Part shown: one piece after another, positions 12,880-26,104 of the stretch
How positions within the stretch are numbered: position 1 is the first letter of the stretch
Layout: every line of letters starts with the position of its first letter
NCBI RefSeq assembly: GCF_000006565.2
Contig: NC_031472.1
Location: forward strand, 2,288,227-2,352,226
DNA length: 64,000 nt
DNA from: Toxoplasma gondii ME49
Lineage: Eukaryota > Apicomplexa > Conoidasida > Eucoccidiorida > Sarcocystidae
Direction of reading: 5' to 3'
The notes under the pieces: model-generated
The model's database searches: none
What the model was told of the DNA's origin: nothing
What the model saw: only the letters and a program-made list of their open reading frames with translations
Position numbers and translations under genes: made by a program

Positions 12880-13221
12880 TCTTCTTCACTGACACCTTTG
12901 ATTTCTCTCTTCTTTCGTTTCCTTGCCGCCCTGCTTTTGCCTCTCTCGAACATTCTCGCTGTTCTCCTCTGTCGACTTGTCTCCCCCGCTTTTGCTCGCA
13001 TCTCTCCGCGTCCACCGCCCGTTCTTCGTTCTTCCCCTTCTGGTACCTCTACGCTTTCTCTCTTGCTCTTTTACGCCTCTCTCTGGCTCTCCAGTTCTTC
13101 TCCCTCTCTTCTGCATCTGCCTTTTCCCTCTCCTCTCCTGCACTCCCCTGCCGCCGTCTCCGTCCTCGGACGACCTGCCTTTCTTTCTCCCTGCTCCCCT
13201 CGTCTCTCGTTGTTTGCCACG
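12880..13221 (+). promoter_or_regulatory. Pyrimidine-rich 5' leader upstream of SKI2
   Basis: The 340 bases before the SKI2 start are dominated by CT/TC tracts with very few purine runs. This resembles 5' UTRs of this group of parasites. A frame stays open through it into the SKI2 frame (from 12724), but the first Met with plausible protein sequence and context is at 13222. The transcription start cannot be placed from sequence. Confidence 0.45.
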
Positions 13222-15806
13222 ATGGCTGCGGCGGCGAGGCATCTGTACGGCAACGACTCGGACTTCTGGACCTCGGACGACGAGGAGACAGAGGACCTCC
13301 CCTCCGTCGAGAGCTCGCGGCTCTCTTTTGCCTCTCCTCCCTTCTCCGAGGCTTCTTCCACCCGTCTGAAAGAAGAGCCTACGCAAGACGCCTTCTCCTT
13401 TCCCCTGCTGCCCTCTCCTCTCGCGCTCGCCTCTGCGCCTGCCCAGCGCTGTGAAGCCGTCTGGCGGCGCGAAGACGAAGATTTCCTTCGGAGGACGTTC
13501 GGCATTCTCGACGAAGACAACTCAGCGGATAACAACTCTCTGAACATCGCTTCCCCTGTGGTTGCCGAGCCGTCGTCGAGTACAGGACTCGAAGTGCAGT
13601 CTGAGACGGCAAAGGACGACGAAGAGAAGAGCGCTGTCGGTCTGCGTTTTCTCTCGGCTTCTGCACCCGCTGAGAGACTTGAGAAGAAAGTTGCAGCTTC
13701 ATGGGAGGCCGAAGGCGATCCATTTCCTCTGGAGAAGCGCGAACATGCGGACGACGGCCTCGCAGCGACAAACGCGCATGCAGCCTCGGCCGTCTCGCTC
13801 TTTGACGAAGACCACCCTGGGAAGCCAAGAGAAGGACCGAACTTTTTCTTCTTCCCTCCTCTTGACTCGGTCGCCTCTTCGCTGCTCTTCGGAGCCTCTG
13901 ACGGCCAATTGATCCGCGACGGACCTCCCGCACCGTTTGTTGAAATCCTGCCGCCCACCGGTGCTTCCAGCAAAGCCCTGGGGGTCCACGAGGGAAACGA
14001 GGACGAGGTGCGTCTGTCGGCAACGGCGGCGGCAGTGACGGCCGCTCTGTCGCTCTCCACCTCGTCTCTCGTGTCTCCAGTCCAGTCTCCCACAGCTGCT
14101 CAGGACTCGGCCTCGTCTCCGGTGCATGCGCATGCAGCCGCAGAGACTGAAGACCTCACGCGAGACGACGTCGAAGGGAAGAAGCAGGAGGAGGCGAGAA
14201 CTCGAAGGGGAAGTCAAGACGAAGCCGCGGTCTCTGCTGCGGAGGGAGGAAAGGCCGCTGGGGAGAAGCCGCGACAGTTCATTCGCAAACGATGGTGCGT
14301 TGAAGACAATGAGAGCGATGTCTCTCTCTTTCGTCGACGCGTCCATGCCGCGAGGCGGGAGCGAGCGCGGATGGCCGCTGCGAATGCGAAGAAGGACGAG
14401 GAGACACTTGGGGAGACCGGCGAGTGTGGGGTCGGAGACGCGCAAGCAGGCGAAGGATTCGCGGAGGTCGATCCGGAAGTTCTTGTCGAGGACCTTGACG
14501 AAGCCACGAAGGCCTGGCTGGCCGCGATTCCTCAGGAACCTGGCGATTTGTCGCCGCTTCAAGTGCCTCTTGCTCTCGAGTTCCCCTTCCCTCTTGACGA
14601 CTTCCAGAAGCGCGCGATTCTCCACCTCGAAAAGTACCAAACCGTCTTCGTCGCTGCCCACACAAGTGCAGGTGAGTGCCGCTTGGATTCTAGGGAGAAG
14701 AACCGTCGCAGTGGCTGGGCGGCGGCCGAGAGGCTCGCGACGGCAGAAACACAGGACGAGAGCGAGCGCGCGCAGGAGAAAGCGCGCAAAAGGGAGCCGA
14801 GACGCGGAGAGCGGAAAACTGACAGACACGGGGGAGGGGAGAGAAAGAAAGAACGACGGGAAGGTGCTCAGTGAGCAAGAGGGAGGAAGGCGTAGGGAGA
14901 GATGCCGGTAAAAGGAAACAGTTTTCGAGAGAAAACGGGGAAGCCGAAAGAGAGACAGACGACAGAGGAAGGGGGAAACCAGAGAGCAAGCCACTACAGA
15001 AGGTTTGTCGAGGAAGAAGCGGAAGGAGACTTACAATGGCGGCGAGTGTGGAGAAGGCAGATGGTGACCTATCTACTCGCCAGAGGAGGCGACTGCTCAC
15101 AGCAGGTTCGGAGGAAACGCTAAGCCGCCTTTTTCTGTAGATCGTTTGTGACACAGAGATAAACGATTAGGTCGCATTCAAGAGAAGGAAGGCCCTTTGA
15201 CAGATGGCTTTTTGGCGTGCCATGTACCCACGCGTTTGCTGCAGGAAAAACTGTCGTGGCGGAGTACGCGATTGCGTTGGCGGTTCGGCGGAACCGGCGG
15301 TGTATATACACTTCGCCTCTGAAGGCTCTGAGCAATCAAAAGTACCGCGAGTTTCGCCTGAAATTTCCGTCTGTGGGCATTGTCACCGGGGATGTGTGCA
15401 TCAATCCCGACGCGAACTGCCTCATCGTCACAACCGAAATTTTGCGCAGCCTCCTGTACCTGTAAGGCCTTCTCTTCGTTGAAACGCGAGACATGCGACG
15501 CCAATGCGTCGTTGCATCGCAGGAGACGCCCTCACCTCCACACAGTGCCGGCGCATTTCATTCCTCCTCTCTCTCGACTACACTCTCTGCACGCGGCGTT
15601 TCCTCCTGTCCATGTCAATGTCTGAAGCCCGGTCTATTCGACCACGCATGCAAATATATATATATATATATGTATATGTATATAAATATATATATGTGTA
15701 TATATGTATATATATGTATATATATATATATGTATGTATATGTATATATATATATATATACATGTATATATTTATATTTATACACCACTATATATATGTT
15801 TACATA

Positions 15807-15860
<54 letters not shown>

Positions 15861-18800
15861 ATGTTTACATCTGATGGCTACGCAAGTGACAGGTAGAATG
15901 TTCCCTCTTTCCATTCGTCAACCTCTCAACTGGATCCGTTGTTCGCTGTCTCGATTGTTGGCCTGCTCAGATCGTCTACTCGACTCGTCTATACCTTACA
16001 CACTACTGCGGGGAGTGTGTATTATGTACTTTTAGTAGTCCTCTGAAGTTTTTGCTTCCAAACAGATTTCAGGAGAACCGACAATGCGCTTGCTCTCCCT
16101 CCGGTCCTCCCCCTTGTTCTCACCTGCGGTTCGGCGTTTGCTTTGTCTCCAATTGTCTCTCGATGTCTGCCTGTTTGGCGTCCAGCGGCGATGCCTTGAT
16201 CGGGCAAGTGGACAGCGTTATCTTCGATGAGGCTCACTACATCAACGACATTGAACGCGGCGTTGTCTGGGAGGAAGCAATTATTCTTCTTCCCAAGCAG
16301 GTGGGTCGCTCACGTCTTCAAAATGGATCGTAAATGCTCTTTAAAGTACGCAGATAATTCATTCAGGAGATGTTGTTGAGCCTGTTGAAATCGATTTCAC
16401 AGGCTCTCCTGCCCGTGTCTGTTGTTGAGTAGCGGAGCGACGGAAACGTTTTCTCTCTGCCCAGTCTCGTTCTTCTCTCCCGCCGTTGTCGGGAAGATAT
16501 GAAAACGCCTGGAGAGGGGCACCTATAAAGGGCAAGGTCAATGCGATTCACAGACTCGTTCTCGTGATGCATCAACTACGGGGGGATGGCGTACGGGAAG
16601 GAAGCTTGCTGGGCGACAAGCGGAGCGCGCTCCAGTCTTCCTTACCCTGCCGCAGAAGCCTGCTGTGTCTCGCTCGCGCTTAATTCGTTTTTCTGCATCC
16701 ATTTGCCTGGCTGCAGGTGAACATGGTTCTTCTCTCTGCAACGTTGCCGAATTATCGCCAATTTGCGGAGTGGATTGGATCCGTCAAACAAAGAGAAGTT
16801 TTCACTTTGTCGACCGACAGACGCCCGACGCCGCTGCGCCATTTCCTCTTCTTCCACGACAAGGCATTCCTCCTCATGGATGCAAAGGGAAGGTTCCAAG
16901 CTGGAGTAAGGAGACAGAAGGCGAAGAGTTCATCTCTGAGACAGGATTGTGTATATGCTTCTTCTGGGGAGTATGTACTGCGGGCTGGACTAGTGCGTCA
17001 GATCTTGAAGGTTTGAGTTTACCGGGTCCCAGTTCATTTGCGCTGTTCGAGGCCAGCAGGTGAAGGGCGGGTCGCAGAGAAGGGCAGAGAAGCAGGAAGG
17101 AGAAATGGGTGAAGGAGGAGAGACAGAAGAACGAGAGGAAAAAGGGAAAAACGGAAGAAGGAAAGAAATAACGAAAGCAAAACAGGCAGATGAGAAAGAC
17201 GAGACGCAAGGAGGAACGCCAGAAAAAAGAGGAGGGTATAGAGAACGGCTACGCGGAACGAACGCCGCGCCTGCGTCTGTCGAAAAAACCGTTCGTTCTC
17301 CGTGAAGCAGAGATGTCGCTGCTGTCTTTTGTACATGCGAACTGCAGGCCTACAACGAAGCCTTCAAACATGTCCGAGAGAAGGGCAACCCACAGGCTGC
17401 TCGGAAGCCGCCTCCCAGCAGTGCGGCTCAGCGAGGACGAGGGGGAACGCGGCAGGCGCTGCGCGAGTCTTCTCATCAAAGCAGCAAAGGCGTTTTCCAG
17501 ACCGCTGAGGCGAAGCTGAAAACCGAGATTCACCGTCTCCAGGGTCTCATCACGAAGCTCGAGAAAGTGAGACTTTGCCGAACCTCCAGTCGACGCAAAT
17601 GGGGGGGGAAGGTGACGGGAGACTGAAGACGAGTCAGGTGCATCGAAGCTCGTCTTCGAAGCCTCCAGAAATCCACGCTGCGTTGTTTGAGACCTCTGCT
17701 CGGCTGTAGTCAAGCTGCGTGGTAAACTGTCTCTTGCACAAATGCGAGTTTTGTCTCCGAAAGTCGAGGCGAAGGAGACTGTTGCAGCGCGCGTCCGAAG
17801 GCTCCACCCTCCTCCTCCTTATCGTAACGCCCTCTCTCGCGCAGATACATCTTCTGTGGGAGAGTAGGAATCGAACAGTGGCCATGCCTAAAGCTTCCAA
17901 ACAGACGTTACAAGCGAGTCGAGACGGAAGACACCCGCGCATGCAAGCGGTGTGCGTTTTGACTAGCGACAAAAATGAAAAACAGAGAAGGGGAACGCGC
18001 AAACGTGAGAGTAGGCAATGTAGGAGACGCGGAGGAGCACAGAGCCGGTCGTTTCGCAGGTGAAGGAGACTGGGTGGGTGCTTCTTATAGACACAAGAAG
18101 CGAGTCCGTTCTAGGATTGAGCGTACTGGCGAAGGGACGGTCTGCTGAGAGTCACCCGGATCTTGTCCAAATACTTTGCGGAATCTGCCTCCCCTCAGGA
18201 CAACGAACTCCCCGTCGTCGTCTTCTGTTTCAGTCGTCGAAAGTGTGAGACCTACGCGCAGGCGATGAGGAGACTGGACGTTGTTCTCTCTCACAACGAC
18301 CGATCCAAAATTCATCTCTTCGTCAAGGTGAGAGAGCGAGAGCAGGCGGAAAAACCGAGAAGGAGACGGTCCACAAGACACGAAAGAAAGAGGAAAGAAA
18401 CGCGGTTACCGGTGACCTCGAGGGGGACAGGAAGAGAAAGAGAGCTCGGTTCCGCAGGCGCCAACTTCGACACTGGGGAAGACGATGCAGCGATGAGAAG
18501 CCGGAACGCTGGAGAGGAGCAGCGACAGCTGATCGCTTGCGCGTTTGTGTAACTTCCTTTCGAGATTGTGTCTTCGGTAACTCTTGAAGGTGACCGCTGA
18601 AGCTTCAGCTACTAGCCTTTAACATTTCATCTCGCTGTCGGCGTTTCCCCCTTTCATATCTGCACTTGCGTCTTCTCGTTCAACGCCTTTCACCTTCATC
18701 TTTCCACCATCATCTTTTTTGCATTTGTCCTCGCCTCGTTCTCCTTTCTTTAGCTCTTTGCTTTCTTCTTTGGAATGTCGCCTTTCGTTCGCGTAGTGTC

Positions 18801-20227
18801 GCTGCCCCCTCTCGAGTGCCATGTTTTCGCTCGCCTCTTGCCTTCCTTGGCTTTTCGTTTTAGGCGGATCTCCACTTTTACGTTTTCGATGCGTCTGCGT
18901 TCCAGGATTGTTTGATGGCTCTGTCGCCGGCGGACCGCGACCTCCCGCAGATTCGCTTCGTCTGTGGGCTGATCCACCGAGGCGTCGGCATCCATCACGG
19001 CGGCCTCCTACCTATCATCAAAGAAATGGTAGCTCTCGCTTCTCTCTCTCGATCTGCATCCTGACGCTGTGCTTCTCGATCTCCGTTCTGACCTTCATCT
19101 TGTGCCTAATCTGTGTTTTCATTCTCTTTGTCTCCTCGCCCACTTGTCGCCTCCTTCGACATCGGTTCGTTTAATGCGTCCTGTTTCTCGTGTACGTTTC
19201 CTTCTTTGCTCTGCATACGTCTGCATCCAGTGACTCATCTTTGTCCGTTTGCTCCCTTGACGTATGTGTCGAAACTCCTGCGCTGCGCGAGCGGCTGCAG
19301 AGAAAACGACGCGTCCATGCATGCGTTGCTTCGCGTCTCCGCGTTCCTCGCGTCTCTCGTCCTCGTCGGAGGTGTAGAGTCTGCAGCGACGGTGGTTCCG
19401 CGGGCGTCTCCGGCCCTGTCAGGAAGCGTATTTCCCTCTTCTGTCCACTCAGGTGGAGATTCTTTTCCAGCGAGGACTCGTGCGAGTCTTGTTCGCGACC
19501 GAGACGCTGGCGATCGGCCTGAACATGCCGGCGCGCTCCGTCGTCTTCTCGGCGCTGAAGAAACACGACGGCCAGCGTTCTCGCATGCTGCTGGCTTCTG
19601 AGTACACCCAGGTACTTGCGCAAAGGGATCGCTGAAAGGCAGCGAAAACTGGAACCGGAGAGAAATCGCTTGTAACCAGTCAATTGCAGATGAAGAGTCC
19701 TTGCGGCCTTGGCAGTGACAAAAAAGCGCATGATGGAGCTTGCGACTGCTAGGGTCCTTGCGTCCCCGTTCTCTTCTTCCTTCTTGTGACGTTCTCGCCT
19801 CTCCTTTTGCGTTTCCTCTCGTCTCTCTGCCAACTCCTAAATGGCTTTCCTCTGGCGCTCACGCGTTCGCTTTCTGTCTCTCGTCTTCTCCTCGGCCTGC
19901 CTCTTCCTGGACTTTTGTTTCGTCTCCGCTCGCCTTGCGGTGCTCACTTGCTCGATCGACCTCCGTTGCTGTGCTCTCAGATGGCAGGACGCGCAGGCCG
20001 ACGTGGTATCGATACATTTGGCCATGTATACATCTTCTGTTCCGACGACCTTCCAGAGCCAAAAGTAAGCTCGTTGAAGTTTCTCCTTTATCCAATCCGC
20101 GGACTCTCCGTTGCAAACATGCCGTTGACACCAGATCGACACTCCCTGATATATATACATATACATATACATATATATACATATATATACATTTACATAT
20201 ATATACATATATATATATATATATACG

Positions 20228-20259
<32 letters not shown>

Positions 20260-20342
20260 TATACATACATATACATACATATACATATATATACATTTAC
20301 ATATATATACATATATATACATATACATATATATACATATAC

Positions 20343-20378
<36 letters not shown>

Positions 20379-20953
20379 AGATTCATACATATACATATAT
20401 ATACATATATATATATATATACATACATATACATACATATCATATATATACATATATATACATATATATACATATACATATATATATATATATATATATC
20501 AGTATCTAGTTTTGCGCGTGATCGTCCGTCTCCCTCTGCATGTGTGTGCTTGAATATTTCCATATGGTGACGTTTGCGTAGCTGAATAGATATTTGCATG
20601 TGGGCTAGGTGCATGCATGCGTAAGTCCGAATGTGCCAGAGAGCTAACTGGCAATTAGGCGAAGATTCCGATGACATTTCGAATTGTTTTAACCCTCTGA
20701 AGTTTTATTCTAATGAATGCAATCACATGGAGCTCGTCAAGATGAGCGTTAGACTTCCTTGTGCGTCGATGGCTATCCATTCAGGCGCTATGCCGGCCTC
20801 GGAGTGAAAGGAAAAGCAAGTATTTCCGACGCAGTGCAACACTGACGCAAATGCACGAGACATTTCTCTGCGTAAAGATGTCACCATCTGAACATACACA
20901 ACGACTCGTATATGTGTATATGTGTATAGGTTTATTTGCATGTTGTTTATGTA

Positions 20954-20991
<38 letters not shown>

Positions 20992-21033
20992 TATATGGTT
21001 CTTACGAGTACGTCTGTGTGTGCGTCTGTATTT

Positions 21034-21068
<35 letters not shown>

Positions 21069-21678
21069 ATTTGATATGTATACCTACTTGGGATTATAGG
21101 ATTAATGTGTACGGCAATGATGCATATACATATGGGGTGTGCCTTTGCATCTTGTTTGCATGCATTGAAAATTGTTCGGTCGTGGTTTTATTGCATGCGA
21201 CAGGAACTCACGGGTATGATGGTGGAGAAGGCAAATCCTCTTCACAGCCGCTTTCGCCTGACGTACCAGACGCTGCTTCTCCTCGCTGCGCGAAGTCACT
21301 CCATGTCGATGACGTCTTTCCTCTCCCAGTCGTTCAAGGAGGCGGCTCGGACGTCTCTGCTCCCCGTCTTCAAGAGGGACTTGCGAAGGAAACGAAAGGT
21401 CAGCCATGCGCCGGAAAAAACGCGAGAAATCGACTTCGACAACTCAAGCTCACTTGCGAGTCAAATACACTTCTTCAAATGAGATCCGGCACGTGTGCAT
21501 CTGTTTCTTTATACATATATATACACGAATATTCGTATACGTATATATATATATATATATATATAAATTGATAGAGAGAGAGCGATAGATGCAGTCTGTA
21601 GGTATCATGCACATGAGTCATGTATATATATATATATGTATCTATATGTATCTATAAGTATATATATGTATATATGTA

Positions 21679-21717
<39 letters not shown>

Positions 21718-23547
21718 ATGTCAGGTGCATCTGTGGTGGGATGCGTTTTCTTTAGAACGGAAATGAATCTTTCACCGCACATGTGTGGGGTCGTGCATGC
21801 ATCCCATCCTTTATTTGGATTTCAGAGGAACGCGCGAATGTCCGTGAACGACTCTCGGTTCATCGACAGCTTTTTGCATATGTTTTTCATTCTTTTAGGA
21901 ACTGCATGCGTTGCCAGATGTTCGCTGCGTCTTCGGAGAACCTGCAATCGAAGACTTGGCAGAACTGGAGGACCGAAGTCGCGGCATCGCAGAAGAGATC
22001 CACATGTAAGGCAGTTGCTCGTTGTTCTGCTTCAGAGGTAACGCAAAAGTCGCGCTCCGAGGGAAGCCTTCTGTAGACAGAAGTAGAGAGACGCGTCTCA
22101 ACGGTGAACGCGTTTTGTGTTTGGACCTCTGTTCACACCCATGCTTTTACATGTACGTGCAGGTGTGTACATATATCTGCGAATGCGTACATCCTGTTTA
22201 CTGCGTTAAAGAAACCGTTGCACCTGTGCAGAGAGGCGCCAAACAGGTTTGGGTCCCCATGAGCTTCTCTGTGATCAAGCAATCTACATTTCATTCCTCG
22301 CGTCAAACTGCGTACATAAATATGTGTACATAAACATGCCTCCAAATATATTTACCAATTTATGTGTCTGCCTCTCTATTCATATATACATTTATGCATA
22401 CATATATTCATATATATTTATGTGGATGACTGTCTGAACATGTAGAGAACTGCAGTCGAAATGCTAGATGAGGAGAGGACATGTTCCGCTGCATGTTCAG
22501 GAAACTGTGGCAGCACAAGGCAGCGGCTTCTTCGATATTTACTTTCGGCCGCGTTTGCTTCGTTCATTCTCTCTGGGGGAGTCTTCAGTCGTCTTGTCCT
22601 GCCATCTTTCTCAACGTCGACTTCCGGCCTCTCGTTCCGAGCTGTGAGAAGGAGGGGGAGCAAGGGGAGATCGAAAAAGTCGAAGAAACGAAGAACGAGG
22701 CGACAAAGAACGGCAACAGAGAACGAGGAGCAGAAGGATATGGACGGGGAAACAGGAAGCGAACAAAAGCGAACTCGAACAAGCGACAGAGAGGACAGAG
22801 ACGAAGGGGGCGAGAGAAGCAGGAACGAGGGAGGAGAACGAGAAAACGAAGGACGAAAGAAGGAAGCAGAGAGATAGAACGCTGTGGGCAGAAGACGAAA
22901 GAGGATATAAGGAAAGAGGAGAATGCGAAAGCAAGAGAGAGCTTTGAGAGAACGAAGCAAAAGCCGAGAGGAGAGAAGGGAGACATGCTTAGAGACAGAC
23001 GAAGAAAGAGATACATCGAAGAGAGAGAAACAGAGCCCGGGAGAGCTAGAGGAAGAAGCGAAAGTGAGTGAGAGAGAGGGAGCGAAGGCCATAGACACGC
23101 AAGGAGAAGAGGACTGAGACAGAAAGAACAGATGGACAGTCAACGAGGAGAAAGACGTCTCCCGCAAAGATCTTTGGAGACGCGCGACTGTGTTCAAATG
23201 GTTCTTTTTCTCGGCTTCCCGCAGTTCCGTTTTTCCGAGCTTTTTTTCATTTTTCAAATCATCAGGCCCACCAACCTTTCGAATGCTGGTGCTGCTGCCC
23301 CCTTGGGTGACGGCCGCGAGCCTGGAAGAGACCCGCGGAGCTGGGAGACGAGCGAGCGAAGGTGAGAGAAGTCGCCTCGAGAGATGCGCATAGTCCTTTC
23401 CCAGGAACAGGGAAGTCTCAGCGAAGAACTGGATCTTCAATCCATGCAGTGTGCTACATATACATATATATATGTATATATATATATATATATTTATGTA
23501 GATGTCGCTGGATCTGACTAGATCTGTAGAACAGTGTGTTTCAACGG

Positions 23548-23585
<38 letters not shown>

Positions 23586-24817
23586 GACGTACCGTACGTA
23601 GATGTTGGTTTATTTATGACGCAAATGCGTTTTTCTTTTTGCCGCTTGCTGGCTACGTTCCAGGTCCTGCTGGCGGGGACGCCTCGTCGACCTCGCCGGT
23701 GATTCTCTCGTCTGGCGTCATTGCCTCTTCGTCGGCGGCTTCCTCTTTGTCTTCCTCCGAAACCGAAGAGCTTTTTCCGGGGATTCGAGAGTGGATTTTG
23801 GTCCGCAGTGTTTCGCTGCTCCAGGTGGAAATGCTTTGCGAGGAAATCGTGACTTGCCCTGTAGGAGTCTCCAGCAAGAATATTGCAAACGGCGCTGTCG
23901 GCCCTGAAGACTCTCAACTTCTCGGTATCCTCGCACAAGTATGTTTGGAACAGAGGTCTGCTGGCGGCTCTTTGAATTTCGATTCGTGTGGGTCTCAGCT
24001 TTTTTTGTCAACATCCCTGTTTGCGAATTGCCCGTCGTTCCTCCCCGTGGTTTCTATTCTTGGACTCGTCTGTTCGTCTGTATATCTACCGCGAGGCGCC
24101 CTTGTCTATGGCTCTGTCGTGGTGTACTGCTGTCGCTCTGGAGATCTGTCTCTGTCTCGCTTTCATGCTGTGCATACATCGTTCTCCCTGATGTCGCGCG
24201 TTTTCCGGCCTCCCCGACCTTGACTCTTCTCATCTCTCTTGCCGTCTTCGAAACCTCTTCAGGGGCGCTTGTCGCGCGCCATGTATCTGCTGGGCGCGCC
24301 GCCTCCTCTGAGCTTTTTTCTCGTGTATTTGCGCATTTGCATGGGTCCTTCCCCGTCCTGTCTGGCCAGGAACTTGAGAGGCTGGCGTCGGCGGACGCGC
24401 GCGGCGAAGACACAACGAACGCAGGCGCGAGGAAGAGTGCATGCGGTGCGTTGACTCCGATGTCGTTTTCAAAGCCGCTGAAACAACTCGAAGTCAGTCT
24501 GGTGTCCACGCTGCTCCTGCAAAAAGATCTCTTCTCAGCAATTCGACAGAACAAGTGTTTCGCCTGCCCCCTCAGAGAAACGCACATGCAACTCACCGCG
24601 CATAAAAGAGAGGTAATCAACAGCCGAACGCGTCCAGACACCTTGGCGCGAAATTCGCGGTCGATCCACATGCCTATGAGAGTGACCCTGGACAAACCCA
24701 CAGTCGTGCACAGACATGCCCACAGCAAGATATGTCTATCTACCTATACATATATATATATACATATATATATATATACATATATATACATATATATATA
24801 TATATACATACATATAC

Positions 24818-24850
<33 letters not shown>

Positions 24851-24886
24851 AATGCAAGTAAACAGTCCGGCTACGCATGTATGCAC

Positions 24887-24921
<35 letters not shown>

Positions 24922-25434
24922 CATGGAAGGGCAAGTGGCGACTGTTTTAGAGTCTTCTTTGTTTCTTGTTTACATGTTCAGGCCGCGTTTCCATTTGTCT
25001 CTCTCTGAGGAGCTCAGTTTCTCTTTCTTTGTTTCCCTTTGTTGCGACTTGCATCGTCCTGTCTCCGCGTAGGAGCGTTTTGCGTCTTTCAGGTGCAGGA
25101 AGAGACCTGTTTTGTTTTTATTAGATTTTTTCGCAGAGCCCCCATTCCCCTTTGTGCGTATTTACAGCTCATGGCGGAAATCGCAGAGATCTCCAGCCAG
25201 CTGGCCGATGAGTCGCTGGATGTGTACCCAGAGATGCAGGCCCGGTTAACCGTGATGAAGAAACTGAAACTTATCGACGATCACACGGGAGCTCTCACCG
25301 TTAAAGTAAAGAGACATCTTCGCGTTGCAAAGTCTCTTCTCAACTGTGTCCCTGTAGACATGCCTCTATACTCAAATACGCACATGCATATATATATACA
25401 TATATATGTATATATACAACTATACATACAAATA

Positions 25435-25479
<45 letters not shown>

Positions 25480-25713
25480 TTGTGTAGGTACGAGAGGCAT
25501 GCTTCCATGTATGTATGTCTGCAGATCGGTGCCGTCGTTGTGTCTGAGTCTTTGTGTCTCTGTGGTTGAAGGCGTCTGTGGCGCGTGTGTCTGCGTTTGG
25601 GCGTAAAATGCTGGATTTGCATGTACTCCTGGCGGCCTTTCTTCTGTGCATGCACTTCACACATTGTGGCGCACAAATCGGCATACAGACACTCAGGTGC
25701 ATGCATTCTTTTA

Positions 25714-25752
<39 letters not shown>

Positions 25753-26061
25753 CAAATGTATACACTGTCGCGGACACCGCCCACTGCATGAGAACGCAGA
25801 TGTACGTTCACGCATGACAGCTTAGCACCACGCGGGTACAACTGGTGATTTCCATCCTTTTCAGGGCCAGTTCGCGTCATCTTTCGCTTCCGTTTTCGAT
25901 TATTCTACATATATATATATATATATGCATGCGTATATGCGTATAGTTATGTATAAACCGACCTACCTACGCATATATATATATATATATATATATTGAT
26001 ATATACGCAGTTGTCTGTATGTGTGAATGTCGATGCCTACGCAAACATTTGCAAGTATACA

Positions 26062-26104
<43 letters not shown>

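Larger units (their letters stand above)
8784..13221. other. Divergent intergenic region between the M50B-like gene and SKI2
   Basis: About 4.4 kb between two divergent start codons. It should hold both promoters and 5' leaders. Roughly 8900-10600 is purine-rich on the plus strand, so it is pyrimidine-rich for the minus-strand M50B-like leader. The longest open frames (149-190 residues near 10540 and 12225) have no recognisable domain and look like chance. A 17-base tandem repeat sits at 12134-12175. A small unrecognised or non-coding gene cannot be excluded. Confidence 0.5.

Noticed and set aside
13699..14994. 431-residue minus-strand open frame opposite SKI2 exon 1
   Set aside because: Low-complexity mirror of a high-GC exon, without any domain.
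18060..18198. Upstream extension of SKI2 exon 6 from the acceptor TTTCGCAG at 18059
   Set aside because: It reads in a different frame from [12 protein letters not shown] and runs to a stop. The acceptor at 18198 keeps phase and matches the family.
18840..18905. Alternative SKI2 exon 7 start at GTTTTAG near 18864
   Set aside because: It would insert extra residues between IHLFVK and [15 protein letters not shown], which are adjacent in Ski2 proteins. The acceptor CCAG at 18905 is preferred.
20149..20553. Open frames full of Ile-Tyr-His repeats
   Set aside because: These are translations of intronic TA/TACATA arrays, not proteins.
22418..23938. 506-residue minus-strand open frame
   Set aside because: It is the complement of the intron 12 polypurine tract and of SKI2 exons 12-14. 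It is made of Ser/Leu/Phe runs and an Ile-Tyr run from a TA array.
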